The notes under the pieces are model-generated. The model ran no database searches. It was given only the letters and a program-made list of their open reading frames with translations, and was not told the origin of the DNA. This document shows positions 7,019 through 14,686 of a DNA stretch of 21,506 bases, in pieces. Location: contig DASZDK010000018.1 in the NCBI GenBank assembly GCA_035942035.1, positions 1-21,506 of the forward strand. The letters are read 5' to 3'. The DNA is from JAHWJR01 sp035942035. Its GTDB lineage: Bacteria; Actinomycetota; Acidimicrobiia; Acidimicrobiales; CADCSY01. Numbering within the stretch: position 1 is the first letter of the stretch; each line of letters opens with the position of its first letter. The position numbers were made by a program, and so were the translations under genes.

Positions 7019-7354
7019 GTGCCGACCAGCGAGACGATCCAGGCGATGCGTGCCGCGCTCGAAGACGAGCGTGAGCATCTGCGCCGTCAACTCGCCGAGC
7101 TGGGGGTCGGAGGCGAGGGCATGTCGTTCGACGAGAACTTCGCCGACTCCGGCCAGGTGGCCGCCGAGAAGGGCGAGCACCAGGTGCTGGCCAACCGGCT
7201 GGCAGAGACCCTGGTCGACGTCGACCGGGCGCTGAGCAAGTTCGACGAGGGCACCTACGGGCGCTGCGAGGCGTGCGGGACGGAGATCGCCGAGCCCCGC
7301 CTCGAGGCCATGCCGGCCACCCGGTACTGCATCGACTGCGCCAACCGGCGCTGA
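7019..7354 (+). CDS. DksA/TraR-family C4 zinc-finger protein
   Basis: A 111-residue protein with an N-terminal coiled coil (about 5-72, beginning ETIQAMRAALEDEREHLRRQ) and a C-terminal four-cysteine zinc finger, C83-x2-C86 and C104-x2-C107, in the typical frame GRCEACG...ATRYCIDC. DksA-like proteins enter the RNA polymerase secondary channel and modulate initiation, in enterobacteria with ppGpp. The segment FDENFADSGQVAAEKGE, between the helices, is typical of the Gram-positive/actinobacterial branch; the E. coli DxxDxA tip is not evident, so the activity may differ. The GTG follows the xerD stop by four bases and has its own -10-like box. Confidence 0.88.
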   Translation: MPTSETIQAMRAALEDEREHLRRQLAELGVGGEGMSFDENFADSGQVAAEKGEHQVLANRLAETLVDVDRALSKFDEGTYGRCEACGTEIAEPRLEAMPATRYCIDCANRR

Positions 7355-7387
7355 AACCCTCCCCGTGCCCGTCCCTGCCAGCCGAGC

Positions 7388-8032
7388 ATGAACGCCGACT
7401 GGGGGCAGGTGGCCCTGGTGGTGGCCGTGCTGGTCCCCTCCGTCATCCTCCACGAGGTCTCCCACGGCGTGGTCGCCCTGTGGTACGGCGACGACACGGC
7501 CAAGCAGGCGGGCCGCCTGACGCTCAACCCGCTGCCCCACATCGACCCGTTCGGAACCATCATCCTGCCGGTGCTGTTGTCCCTCGGGGGGCTCGGCGCC
7601 TTCGGCTACGCCAAGCCCGTGCCGGTGCAGCCCAACCGGCTGCGCCACCCTCGCCAGCACTCGCTCTACGTCAGCCTGGTCGGGCCGGCGGTGAACATCG
7701 TCCTGGCCGCGCTGGCGGTGCTGGTGTACCGGACCTTCTTCGACGTCTTCCGATCCGGCGGCGGCATCGTGCTCGACCCCTCGCTGGCGGCCCGGGTCGT
7801 GTTCTTCTTCGGCCTCATCAACGTGATCCTGGCCGTGTTCAACCTGCTGCCCATCCCACCGCTCGACGGGTCGGCCATGGTGGAGCGGGTGCTACCCGAG
7901 CGTTGGTGGCCGATGTGGCTGCGCCTGCGTCAGTGGTCGATGGGCATCTTGCTGCTGTTCGTCCTGGCCTTGCCCGGTGCGCTGACCGGCATCTTCCGGC
8001 CGGTCATCCAGCTCTACGCCCGGTTGCTCTGA
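7388..8032 (+). CDS. M50 (site-2 protease type) membrane metalloprotease
   Basis: A 214-residue protein with about five membrane helices. The zinc-binding HEVSH motif is at 22-26 inside the first helix; NPLPHIDPFGTIILP at 47-61 is the conserved second-helix loop of this compact M50 subgroup; NLLPIPPLDGS at 152-162 supplies the third zinc ligand, Asp160. No PDZ domain is present, unlike RseP. Such proteins cut transmembrane segments of substrates, and some act in regulated intramembrane proteolysis; the substrate here is unknown. It ends converging on trpS with a 19-base overlap (8014-8032). It starts 33 bases after the DksA-like gene. Confidence 0.9.
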   Translation: MNADWGQVALVVAVLVPSVILHEVSHGVVALWYGDDTAKQAGRLTLNPLPHIDPFGTIILPVLLSLGGLGAFGYAKPVPVQPNRLRHPRQHSLYVSLVGPAVNIVLAALAVLVYRTFFDVFRSGGGIVLDPSLAARVVFFFGLINVILAVFNLLPIPPLDGSAMVERVLPERWWPMWLRLRQWSMGILLLFVLALPGALTGIFRPVIQLYARLL

Positions 8033-9018
8033 GCGCCCTCACCCGGTAAGAGGCCGACGGCCCGGCGGGTCCGGGCCAGGGTCGCAGCGGCGGTCGCTCG
8101 GGCCTTGGCGGCGCCGAGGCCGAGCAGGGACGCCACCGCATCGGGGTCGGCAGCCAGCTCGGCGTAACGCTCCTGAACCGGGCGCACCAGCTCGACCACC
8201 GCCTCGGCGCAGTCGGCCTTGAGCGCTCCGTACCCCTGGTAGCGACCGGCCAGCTCGGCGGGGTCACCACCGGTGGCGGCGGCCAGTAGCGCCAGCAGGT
8301 TGGACACCCCGGGCTTGGCCTCGGGGTCGTAGCGCACCTCGGTCTCCGTATCGGTGACCGCCCGGCGGATCTTGCGCTCGATGCTCGAGGGGTCCTCCAG
8401 GAGCAGGATCACGCCCTGGGGCGACTCCTCGCTCTTCGACATCTTGCGGGTTGGGTCCTGGAGGTCCATGACCCGCGCTCCGACGCGGAGGATGGCCGCC
8501 TCGGGGATCACGAACGTCTCCCCGAAGCGGGTGTTGAACCGCCCGGCGAGGTCTCGGGTGAGCTCCAGGTGCTGGCGCTGGTCGTCGCCCACCGGCACCC
8601 GGTCGGTGTCGTAGAGCAGGATGTCGGCCGCCATCAGCGCCGGGTAGGTGAACAGCCCGCCGGAGACGAACTCCTGGTCGCCGGCCTTGTCCTTGAACTG
8701 CGTCATGCGCCGCAGCTCGCCCACGCTGGCGGTGCACTCCATGAGCCACGCCAGCTCGGCGTGCTCGTGCACGTGGCTCTGGACGAACAACGTGCAGCGC
8801 TCGGGATCGACACCCACGGCGAGCAGGACGGTCGCCAGCTCGAGGGTCAGCGTCCGCAGCTGGGCCGGATCGTGGGGGACGGTCAGGGCGTGGAGGTCCA
8901 CCACGCAGAAGACGCAGTCGTCCTGGCCCTGCGCCGCCACCCAGCTGCGCAGCGCACCCACGTAGTTCCCGAGGGTGACCGCACCGCTGGGCTTGATGCC
9001 GGAGAACACGCGGGCCAT
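8014..9018 (-). CDS. trpS: Tryptophanyl-tRNA synthetase
   Basis: A 334-residue class I synthetase that charges tRNA-Trp with tryptophan. It opens MARVFSGIKPSGAVTLGNYV, with the TLGN signature replacing HIGH, and has the KMSKS loop at 192-196 (DPTRKMSKSEES). MAADILLYDTDRVPVGDDQRQH is the typical substrate-binding segment. The length equals that of bacterial TrpRS. ATG 9016-9018 is chosen because the family motif begins six residues in and a TACCAT box lies eight bases upstream. It is the only minus-strand gene between 4.9 and 15 kb, diverging from scpA and converging on the M50 gene. Confidence 0.96.
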   Translation of the reverse strand: MARVFSGIKPSGAVTLGNYVGALRSWVAAQGQDDCVFCVVDLHALTVPHDPAQLRTLTLELATVLLAVGVDPERCTLFVQSHVHEHAELAWLMECTASVGELRRMTQFKDKAGDQEFVSGGLFTYPALMAADILLYDTDRVPVGDDQRQHLELTRDLAGRFNTRFGETFVIPEAAILRVGARVMDLQDPTRKMSKSEESPQGVILLLEDPSSIERKIRRAVTDTETEVRYDPEAKPGVSNLLALLAAATGGDPAELAGRYQGYGALKADCAEAVVELVRPVQERYAELAADPDAVASLLGLGAAKARATAAATLARTRRAVGLLPGEGAQSNRA

Positions 9019-9026
9019 GGCAGGCG

Positions 9027-9032
9027 ATGGTA
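9027..9032 (-). promoter_or_regulatory. -10 box TACCAT of trpS
   Basis: On the minus strand TACCAT is separated by eight bases from the trpS ATG, again allowing a leaderless or nearly leaderless transcript. No T-box-like leader fits in such a short span. Confidence 0.5.
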
Positions 9033-9126
9033 AGGGTCCGGCACCGGATCACTCGCATGGGTTTCTCGCGACCTCGCCCAGCCCGCCGCAACTTCGGGGG
9101 TCCGCGGTCGGCGTGGGGTCGACAAT

Positions 9127-9132
9127 TAGCCT
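9127..9132 (+). promoter_or_regulatory. -10 box TAGCCT of the scpA operon
   Basis: TAGCCT lies exactly six bases before GTG 9139, in the 120-base divergent gap between trpS and scpA. The preceding ACAAT gives a short A/T-rich patch in an otherwise GC-rich region. Confidence 0.55.
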
Positions 9133-9138
9133 GGTCGG

Positions 9139-9921
9139 GTGCCCTACGACGTCCACACACCGGTGTTCGAGGGACCCTTCGACCTGCTCCTGCACCTCAT
9201 CCTGCGCGAGGAGCTCGACCTCTACGAGGTGTCGCTGTCGACGATCGTCGACAGCTACCTCGCCGAGCTGCAACGCCTCCAGAAGGCCGAGGCCGAGCTC
9301 GACCTCGAGGTCGCCACCGAGTTCCTGCTCATCGCCGCCACCCTCGTCGAGCTCAAGACCCGCCGGCTGCTGCCCCGCCCGGAGTCCATCGAGCTCGACG
9401 AGGAGCTGGCTCTGTGGGAGGAGCGCGACATGCTCCTGGCCCGGCTGCTCGAGTGCAAGACGTTCAAGGACGCCGCCGACGTGCTGGCGCGACTGGAACA
9501 GGAGGCGGCGCGGTCGGTGCCCCGGCGAGCCGGGCCAGGTGAGCGCTTCGCCTCGCTGCAGCCCGACCTGCTGGCCGGGATCAGCCCCGGCGACCTGCGT
9601 GCCGCCTTCCTCCGCGCCGCCGCACCCCGCCCTCCGGCGCGAGTCGATGTTCGCCACCTGGCCATGGTCAAGGCCAGCGTCAACGACGTCGTCGCCGAGC
9701 TCTCGCGGTCCCTGCCGGTCAGCGGCACGACCAGCTTCCGCCGCCTCACCGCCGGCTTGGGCGAGCGACTCGAGGTGGTGGTGCGGTTCCTCGCCCTGCT
9801 GGAGCTGTGCAAGGAGGGCCTGGTCGAGCTCGCGCAGGCGCAGCGCTTCGGTGACATCGCCGTGCGCTGGGTGGGCCCCCGCCTCGGTGCTCCGGCGCTG
9901 GTGAACGCCGGCGAGGGGTGA
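9139..9921 (+). CDS. scpA: Segregation and condensation protein A
   Basis: A 260-residue kleisin that bridges SMC heads and, with ScpB, forms the bacterial condensin. The N-terminal motif VFEGPFDLLLHLILREELDL at about 9-28 is the SMC-binding signature; FLLIAATLVELKTRRLLP follows. The C-terminal winged helix includes FLALLELCKEGLVELAQAQRFGDIAVRW. Length is typical. It heads the scpA-scpB-rluB run and overlaps scpB by four bases. SMC itself is outside the window. A TAGCCT box six bases before GTG 9139 supports the start. Confidence 0.96.
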   Translation: MPYDVHTPVFEGPFDLLLHLILREELDLYEVSLSTIVDSYLAELQRLQKAEAELDLEVATEFLLIAATLVELKTRRLLPRPESIELDEELALWEERDMLLARLLECKTFKDAADVLARLEQEAARSVPRRAGPGERFASLQPDLLAGISPGDLRAAFLRAAAPRPPARVDVRHLAMVKASVNDVVAELSRSLPVSGTTSFRRLTAGLGERLEVVVRFLALLELCKEGLVELAQAQRFGDIAVRWVGPRLGAPALVNAGEG

Positions 9922-10529
9922 CCCCCGAGGCAGGGGTGGACGAACGGCTCGAGGTCCGCCGGGCCCTGGAGGCCATCCTGCTGGTGGCCGAGGAGCCCGT
10001 GGAGCCCCAGCTCCTGGGCCAAGTGCTGGAGGTGGGCCCGGCTGCGGTGGAGTCGCTGTGCGCCCAGCTGGCTGACGACTACCGGAGGGACGGGCGGGGC
10101 TTCGTGCTGGCCCGGGTGGCCGGCGGTTGGCGGTTCCAGTCTGCGCCCGACCTCGACGCCTACGTCGAGCGCTTCGTGCTGGAGGGCCGTTCGGCCCGGC
10201 TGTCGGCCGCCGCCCTGGAGACCCTCGCCATCGTCGCCTACAAGCAACCAGTGTCCCGGGCGCAGGTGGCGGCCGTGCGAGGTGTCAACGTCGACAGCGT
10301 GCTGCGCACCCTCCAGTTGCGGGGCTACGTGGAGGAGGTGGCCCGCGACCCTGGGCCGGGCCAGGCGGCGCTGTTCGGCACCACCTCGACCTTCCTGGAG
10401 AAGCTCGGCCTCGACTCCCTGGCCGACCTGCCCTCACTCGGGGACTTCGTCCCCGACTCCGACACGGTCGAGGTCCTCGAGCAGGGCCTGCGCCCGGTGC
10501 CACCTCCGACGGAGCCACCGCAGCCGTGA
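9918..10529 (+). CDS. scpB: Segregation and condensation protein B
   Basis: A 203-residue partner of ScpA, made of two winged-helix domains. Diagnostic is LSAAALETLAIVAYKQPVSRAQVAAVRGVNVDSVLRTL in the second domain, followed by the GYVEEV and TTSTFLEKLGLDSLADLP segments. The start GTG (GTGA overlap with scpA) and stop (GTGA overlap with rluB) are both tightly coupled. The C-terminal 20 residues are acidic then proline-rich, a common actinobacterial extension. Confidence 0.95.
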   Translation: MTPEAGVDERLEVRRALEAILLVAEEPVEPQLLGQVLEVGPAAVESLCAQLADDYRRDGRGFVLARVAGGWRFQSAPDLDAYVERFVLEGRSARLSAAALETLAIVAYKQPVSRAQVAAVRGVNVDSVLRTLQLRGYVEEVARDPGPGQAALFGTTSTFLEKLGLDSLADLPSLGDFVPDSDTVEVLEQGLRPVPPPTEPPQP

Positions 10530-11281
10530 GCGCCGCCGGCGACGCGGGCGCCGGCGCTGAGGGCGAGCGCCTCCAGAAGGTGCTGGCCCGCGCCGGCTTC
10601 GGCAGCCGCCGGCTCAGCGAGGAGTTGATCGCCGACGGCCGGGTGACGGTCAACGGCGAGGTGGCCGAGCTCGGCCGTCGGGTCGACCCGGGGCGCGACC
10701 AGGTGGCGGTGGACGGCGTTCCCGCCGCCGTGCGTCCCGATCTCGTCTACTACCTGTTGAACAAGCCGCGCGGCGTCGTCACCACCGCCTCCGACCCACA
10801 GGACCGGCCGACGGTCGTGGAGATGGTCCCGAGCGAGCCTCGCGTGTTCCCGGTGGGACGCCTCGACGTCGACACCGAGGGCCTCCTGGTGATGACCAAC
10901 GACGGCGACCTGGCGTTCCGTTTGACCCACCCGTCGCACGGCGTGGAGAAGGCCTATCTCGCCGAGGTCACGGGCCACCCGTCGCCAGCCGCGGTCCGGC
11001 GGCTGCGCGAGGGCGTGGCGCTCGACGACGGGCCCACGAGCCCGGCACGGGTCTCCCTCACCCCACCCAACGTCCTGCGCCTCGTGCTCCACGAGGGCCG
11101 CAACCGCCAGGTGCGGCGCATGTGCGAGGCGGTGGGCCACCCCGTGGTGCGCCTCGTCCGGTACCGGATCGGCCCCCTCACCGACTCGTCGCTGGCCCCG
11201 GGCACATGGCGGGTGCTCGACCGGTCGGAGGTCCGGTCCTTGCAGGAGGCGGCCGCCGGGGCCCGCCCGGGCCGCCGGTAG
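10526..11281 (+). CDS. rluB: Pseudouridine synthase RluB
   Basis: A 251-residue enzyme of the RsuA/RluB branch that forms pseudouridine in 23S rRNA (near position 2605 in E. coli). An S4 RNA-binding domain is at about 14-60 (RLQKVLARAGFGSRRLSEEL), then the catalytic domain with GRLDVDTEGL at 111-120, catalytic Asp114, and HEGRNRQVRRM at 189-199. The GTG start overlaps the scpB stop by four bases. An 11-residue alanine/glycine-rich head precedes the S4 domain. The stop codon is part of a TAGCAT box that may serve the next gene. Confidence 0.93.
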   Translation: MSAAGDAGAGAEGERLQKVLARAGFGSRRLSEELIADGRVTVNGEVAELGRRVDPGRDQVAVDGVPAAVRPDLVYYLLNKPRGVVTTASDPQDRPTVVEMVPSEPRVFPVGRLDVDTEGLLVMTNDGDLAFRLTHPSHGVEKAYLAEVTGHPSPAAVRRLREGVALDDGPTSPARVSLTPPNVLRLVLHEGRNRQVRRMCEAVGHPVVRLVRYRIGPLTDSSLAPGTWRVLDRSEVRSLQEAAAGARPGRR

Positions 11282-11284
11282 CAT
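11279..11284 (+). promoter_or_regulatory. -10 box TAGCAT before the aroH unit
   Basis: TAGCAT includes the rluB stop codon and lies eight bases before GTG 11293. That GTG opens a nine-codon frame rather than aroH itself, which starts about 26-29 bases further on. Confidence 0.45.
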
Positions 11285-11292
11285 CTGCGGCC

Positions 11293-11322
11293 GTGGCCTT
11301 CCTCCTCGCCCGCCAGCGGTGA
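11293..11322 (+). CDS. Possible nine-codon leader ORF before aroH
   Basis: GTG 11293 opens a frame for (M)AFLLARQR ending in TGA 11320-11322, and this stop overlaps the aroH ATG as TGATG. The GTG stands at the same distance (eight bases) from a TAnnnT box as other genes here. If the transcript is leaderless, ribosomes would enter at this GTG and pass on to aroH by termination-reinitiation. No Shine-Dalgarno sequence is visible before aroH. The peptide has one Phe and no Tyr or Trp, so an attenuator is not evident. Confidence 0.35.
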   Translation: MAFLLARQR

Positions 11323-11687
11323 TGGCGGCGCTGCGCGCCCTCAGGGGGGCGACGACGGTCGATGTCGACTGCCCGAAGCAGATCCGTGAGCGGGTGGTGG
11401 CACTGCTGGAGGAGATGTTCGCCCGCAACGGTGTCGGTCATGACGAACTCGTCAGCCTGCTGTTCACCGCCACCAACGACCTGCACTCACTGTTCCCCGC
11501 CGCCGCCGCCCGCACCATCGGACTGGGCGACGTGCCCATGCTGTGCGCCCGGGAGCTCGACGTGATCGGGGGCACGCCCCGGTGCATCCGGGTGCTGGCC
11601 CACCTCGAGACCGACCGAAGTCGGTCCCAGCTGCGCCACGTCTACCTCGAAGGGGCCAGCAACCTGCGCGATGACCTTCCCGGTTGA
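11319..11687 (+). CDS. aroH: Chorismate mutase, AroH type
   Basis: A 121-122-residue monofunctional chorismate mutase of the Bacillus subtilis AroH fold, which rearranges chorismate to prephenate. Visible signatures: the N-terminal LRGATTVD with the catalytic Arg, TATNDLHSLFPAAAAR, the CARELDVIGG region with Cys and Glu, CIRVLAHLETD with Arg, and RHVYLEGASNLRDDL with Tyr. It starts at GTG 11319 or, more likely, ATG 11322, which overlaps the upstream mini-ORF stop. The 3' end overlaps tyrA by 17 bases. Its product is the substrate of TyrA next door, so the pair performs consecutive steps. Confidence 0.93.
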   Translation: MMAALRALRGATTVDVDCPKQIRERVVALLEEMFARNGVGHDELVSLLFTATNDLHSLFPAAAARTIGLGDVPMLCARELDVIGGTPRCIRVLAHLETDRSRSQLRHVYLEGASNLRDDLPG

Positions 11688-12741
11688 GGGCCGCCGGGCC
11701 GTCATCGTGGGGACGGGCCTAGTGGGCGCCTCCCTCGGCATGGCCCTGCGCCGCCAGGGTTGGCACGTGACCGGACGAGACTGCGACCACCGGCGAGCCG
11801 ATCGGGCGCTGGCCCTGGGCGCCCTTGATGTGGTGGGCGACGATCCCGACGCCGAGCTCACCTTCGTGGCTACTCCCGTGGGTGCCGTGGCCGTCGAGGC
11901 GGCTACGGCGCTGAAGGGCGGCGGGGTGGTCACCGACGTCGGCAGCGTGAAGCGCTCCATCGTCCAGGCCGTCGACCACCCCCGCTTCGTCGGCGGCCAC
12001 CCCATGGCCGGTAGCGAGCAGGAAGGGCTCGACGGCGCCGACGCCGACCTGTTCTCGGGGGCGGTGTGGGCGCTCACGCCCGTGGAGAGCACTGACGCCG
12101 GTGCCCACTCGTTGGTCCGCTCGGTGGTCACCTCGCTCGGCGCCGAGGTGCTCGAGCTCACCCCCGAGCACCACGACGTCCTCGTCGCCGTGGTCTCCCA
12201 CGTACCGCACTTGACCGCAGCCACCCTCATGGGCCTGGCGGCGGGACGGGCCCAGGAGCACCGCGCCCTGCTCCGCCTGGCCGCCGGCGGCTTCCGGGAC
12301 ATGACCCGGGTGGCCGCCGGCCATCCCGGCATCTGGCCCGACATCTGCGTGGAGAACCGCCAGGCCATCGTCGAGCTGCTGGACCAACTCGAGCAGGCGC
12401 TGTCGGCCATGCGGGAGCTGGTGGCATCGGGAGACCGTCCCGGCCTACTCGCCGCGCTCGAGCAGGCCCGCACCGCCCGCACCAACCTGCCGGTGCGCGC
12501 CGCCGGCCACGGGGAGCTGGTCGAGGTCAGGGTCCCGGTGCCCGACCGGCCGGGCGTGCTGGCCGAGATCACCACCCTCGCCACCGAGCTCGGGGTCAAC
12601 ATCGCCGACCTGGAGATCGCCCACTCCAGCGAGGGGGACGCCGGCGTGCTCATCCTGGTCGTGGAGGCCGGGCCGGCCGGCGCCCTGTGCCCCGCGCTCG
12701 CCAACCGGGGTTACCACCCCGCCGCCCGGAGCCTGCCGTGA
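11671..12741 (+). CDS. tyrA: Prephenate dehydrogenase with C-terminal ACT domain
   Basis: A 356-residue enzyme that oxidatively decarboxylates prephenate to 4-hydroxyphenylpyruvate on the tyrosine route. The Rossmann motif GTGLVG is at 14-19, GGHPMAGSE at 108-115 and SHVPHL at 176-181 with the catalytic His177. The C-terminal ACT domain (about 283-356, beginning VEVRVPVPDRPGVLAEI) is likely the site of feedback control, probably by tyrosine. The ATG at 11671 lies within aroH, and its stop overlaps aroA by four bases. Confidence 0.93.
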   Translation: MTFPVEGRRAVIVGTGLVGASLGMALRRQGWHVTGRDCDHRRADRALALGALDVVGDDPDAELTFVATPVGAVAVEAATALKGGGVVTDVGSVKRSIVQAVDHPRFVGGHPMAGSEQEGLDGADADLFSGAVWALTPVESTDAGAHSLVRSVVTSLGAEVLELTPEHHDVLVAVVSHVPHLTAATLMGLAAGRAQEHRALLRLAAGGFRDMTRVAAGHPGIWPDICVENRQAIVELLDQLEQALSAMRELVASGDRPGLLAALEQARTARTNLPVRAAGHGELVEVRVPVPDRPGVLAEITTLATELGVNIADLEIAHSSEGDAGVLILVVEAGPAGALCPALANRGYHPAARSLP

Positions 12742-14033
12742 GGACCGTGGCCATCGAGCCGTTGGCCGCCCCGCCCGACGCCGTGGTCACCGTTCCCGGC
12801 TCCAAGAGCATCACCAACCGTGCGCTGGTGACCGCCGCCCTGGCTGAGGGACGCAGCGTGCTCGCAGGTGCGCTGATCGCCGACGACACCGAGGCCATGA
12901 CCGAGTCACTGGGCCGTCTCGGCGTGGTGGTGACCATCGACCGGGCGACCTCCACGGTCACCGTTGAGGGTACCGCCGGCCGGGTTCCGCCGGGCCCGGC
13001 CGAGGTCGACGCCCGGCTCTCGGGCACCACCGCCCGGTTCCTGCTGCCTCTGCTCGCCCTGGGGCACGGTCGCTACCGATTGGACGGAGCCGAACCGCTG
13101 CGGGCCCGGCCCATGGGACCACTGGTCGACGCCCTGCGCCGGCTCGGCGCCGAGGTCGTCGACGAGGGTCGCCCCGGCCACCTCCCGCTGACCGTGGTCG
13201 GGGACGGGCGGCCCGGAGGCGCCGTCGTCCTCCCCGGGGACGTGTCGAGCCAGTTCCTCTCCGGGCTGCTGTTGAGTGGCCCGGCCATGGCGGGCGGGTT
13301 GCAGGTAGAGCTCTCCACCCCGCTGGTGTCCCGACCCTACGTCGAGCTCACCGCCGCCACCATGGCCGCCTTCGGCGTCCACGTCGAGCGTGACGACGGG
13401 CGGTGCTTCCGCGTACCCCCTGGGTGCTACCGAGCCGCCCGTCACCGCGTGGAACCCGACGCCAGCGCCGCCTCGTACTTCTTCGCCGCCGCCGCCCTGT
13501 GCGGCGGACGGGTCCGGGTGCCCGGGCTGGGTCGCCGATCGGTGCAGGGCGACCTGCGGTTCGTCGACGTCCTCGAGCGGATGGGCGCCGCCGTGCATCG
13601 CTACGACGACAGCACCGAGGTGGTCGGCACCGGGAGCCTGGTCGGGGTCGACGTCGACCTGTCCGACTGCTCGGACACCGCCCAGACGCTCGCAGTGGTG
13701 GCCGTGTTCGCCTCGTCACCGACGCGGGTCCGGGGCATCGGCTTCATCCGGCGCAAGGAGACCGACCGCATCGCCGCCGTGGTCAACGAGCTGCGCCGCT
13801 GCGGGATCGACGCCGAGGAGGCGGACGACGGTTTCCTGGTGCGCCCCGGAAGGGCCCGGCCCACACGCGTCGGCACCTACGGTGACCATCGCATGGCCAT
13901 GAGCTTCGCCCTCCTCGGCCTGCGAGTGCCCGGCATCGAGATCGTCGACCCCGACTGCGTGGCCAAGACGTTCCCCGAGTTCTTCACGACCCTCCGCCAG
14001 CTTCGCTCCGAGCCGGCGGCGGACGCCCGCTAA
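12738..14033 (+). CDS. aroA: 3-phosphoshikimate 1-carboxyvinyltransferase (EPSP synthase)
   Basis: A 431-residue enzyme transferring enolpyruvate from PEP to shikimate-3-phosphate, the sixth shikimate step and the target of glyphosate. Motifs: PGSKSITNRA at 20-29 with Lys23, LSGTTARF at 94-101, catalytic Asp313 in DLSDCSDTAQTLAV, RRKETDR at 338-344, GDHRMAMSFAL at 382-392 and AKTFPEFF. At the position equivalent to E. coli Pro101 there is Phe, which differs from the classic class I loop; the effect on inhibitor binding is not known here. The GTG at 12738 overlaps the tyrA stop. The longer frame starting at 12687 lies inside tyrA and is not used. Confidence 0.95.
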   Translation: MRTVAIEPLAAPPDAVVTVPGSKSITNRALVTAALAEGRSVLAGALIADDTEAMTESLGRLGVVVTIDRATSTVTVEGTAGRVPPGPAEVDARLSGTTARFLLPLLALGHGRYRLDGAEPLRARPMGPLVDALRRLGAEVVDEGRPGHLPLTVVGDGRPGGAVVLPGDVSSQFLSGLLLSGPAMAGGLQVELSTPLVSRPYVELTAATMAAFGVHVERDDGRCFRVPPGCYRAARHRVEPDASAASYFFAAAALCGGRVRVPGLGRRSVQGDLRFVDVLERMGAAVHRYDDSTEVVGTGSLVGVDVDLSDCSDTAQTLAVVAVFASSPTRVRGIGFIRRKETDRIAAVVNELRRCGIDAEEADDGFLVRPGRARPTRVGTYGDHRMAMSFALLGLRVPGIEIVDPDCVAKTFPEFFTTLRQLRSEPAADAR

Positions 14034-14036
14034 GGT
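14031..14036 (+). promoter_or_regulatory. -10 box TAAGGT of cmk, overlapping the aroA stop
   Basis: TAAGGT includes the aroA TAA and lies eight bases before GTG 14045. A stop codon doubling as the first half of a -10 box is also seen before aroH. Confidence 0.45.
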
Positions 14037-14044
14037 TCGAGGCC

Positions 14045-14686
14045 GTGCGCGTCGTCGCCATCGACGGGCCGGCCGGGTCGGGCAAGTCCACGGTCGCCCG
14101 ACGCCTGGCCTCCCGGCTCGAGCTCGACTACCTCGACACCGGAGCCATGTACCGGGCGGTGGCCTTCGCCGCCCTGCGGCGCGGCTTGGACCCTTCCGAC
14201 GCCGGGGCGGTGGCCCGCATGGCGCGGGAGCTGGAGATCACCGTCGAGGAGCATCGGGTCACCGTCGACGAGGTCGACGCCACCATCGAGATCCGGGGAC
14301 CGGAGGTGACCCGAGCGGTGAGCGCGGTCGCCGCCAACGTCGAGGTGCGGGAGGAGCTCGTCCGGCGGCAGCGTGAGTGGGCCCGCCAGCGAGGTGGCGG
14401 CGTGATCGAGGGCCGTGACATCGGCACCGTGGTGTTCCCCGACGCCCAGCTCAAGGCCTACCTCACCGCCCGACTCGACGTCCGGGCCGCCCGACGACAC
14501 CAGGAGGCGGCCGACATGGACTATGAGGCGGTGGCCGCCGACATGGCTCGGCGGGACACGTACGACTCCGAGCGCCAGGCCGATCCTCTGCTCCAGGCCT
14601 CCGACGCCGTGGCCGTCGACACCAGTGACCGCAGCGTCGACGAGATCGTCGACGACCTGGTCTCCCGGCTGGCTGCTCCCCGATGA
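14045..14686 (+). CDS. cmk: Cytidylate kinase
   Basis: A 213-residue P-loop kinase that phosphorylates CMP and dCMP with ATP. The Walker A motif GPAGSGKST is at 8-16, then LDTGAMYRAVA, and VIEGRDIGTVVFPDAQLK at 120-136, all diagnostic for bacterial Cmk, plus the ARRDTYDSERQADPL segment near the end. The GTG directly precedes the conserved RVVAIDGP strand. The stop overlaps the plsC ATG by four bases. Placement between aroA and plsC/der agrees with many Gram-positive genomes. Confidence 0.96.
   Translation: MRVVAIDGPAGSGKSTVARRLASRLELDYLDTGAMYRAVAFAALRRGLDPSDAGAVARMARELEITVEEHRVTVDEVDATIEIRGPEVTRAVSAVAANVEVREELVRRQREWARQRGGGVIEGRDIGTVVFPDAQLKAYLTARLDVRAARRHQEAADMDYEAVAADMARRDTYDSERQADPLLQASDAVAVDTSDRSVDEIVDDLVSRLAAPR

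Noticed and set aside
6034..7400. dif site or phage context for the XerD gene
   Set aside because: No 28-bp dif-like palindrome seen near the gene, and the neighbourhood is housekeeping.
9019..9138. T-box or other riboswitch leader for trpS or scpA
   Set aside because: Only 120 bases, divergent promoters with -10 boxes abutting the starts on both sides, and no T-box motif seen.
11279..11324. Aromatic amino-acid attenuator before aroH
   Set aside because: The short frame has one Phe and no Tyr or Trp, and there is no room for alternative hairpins before the aroH start.
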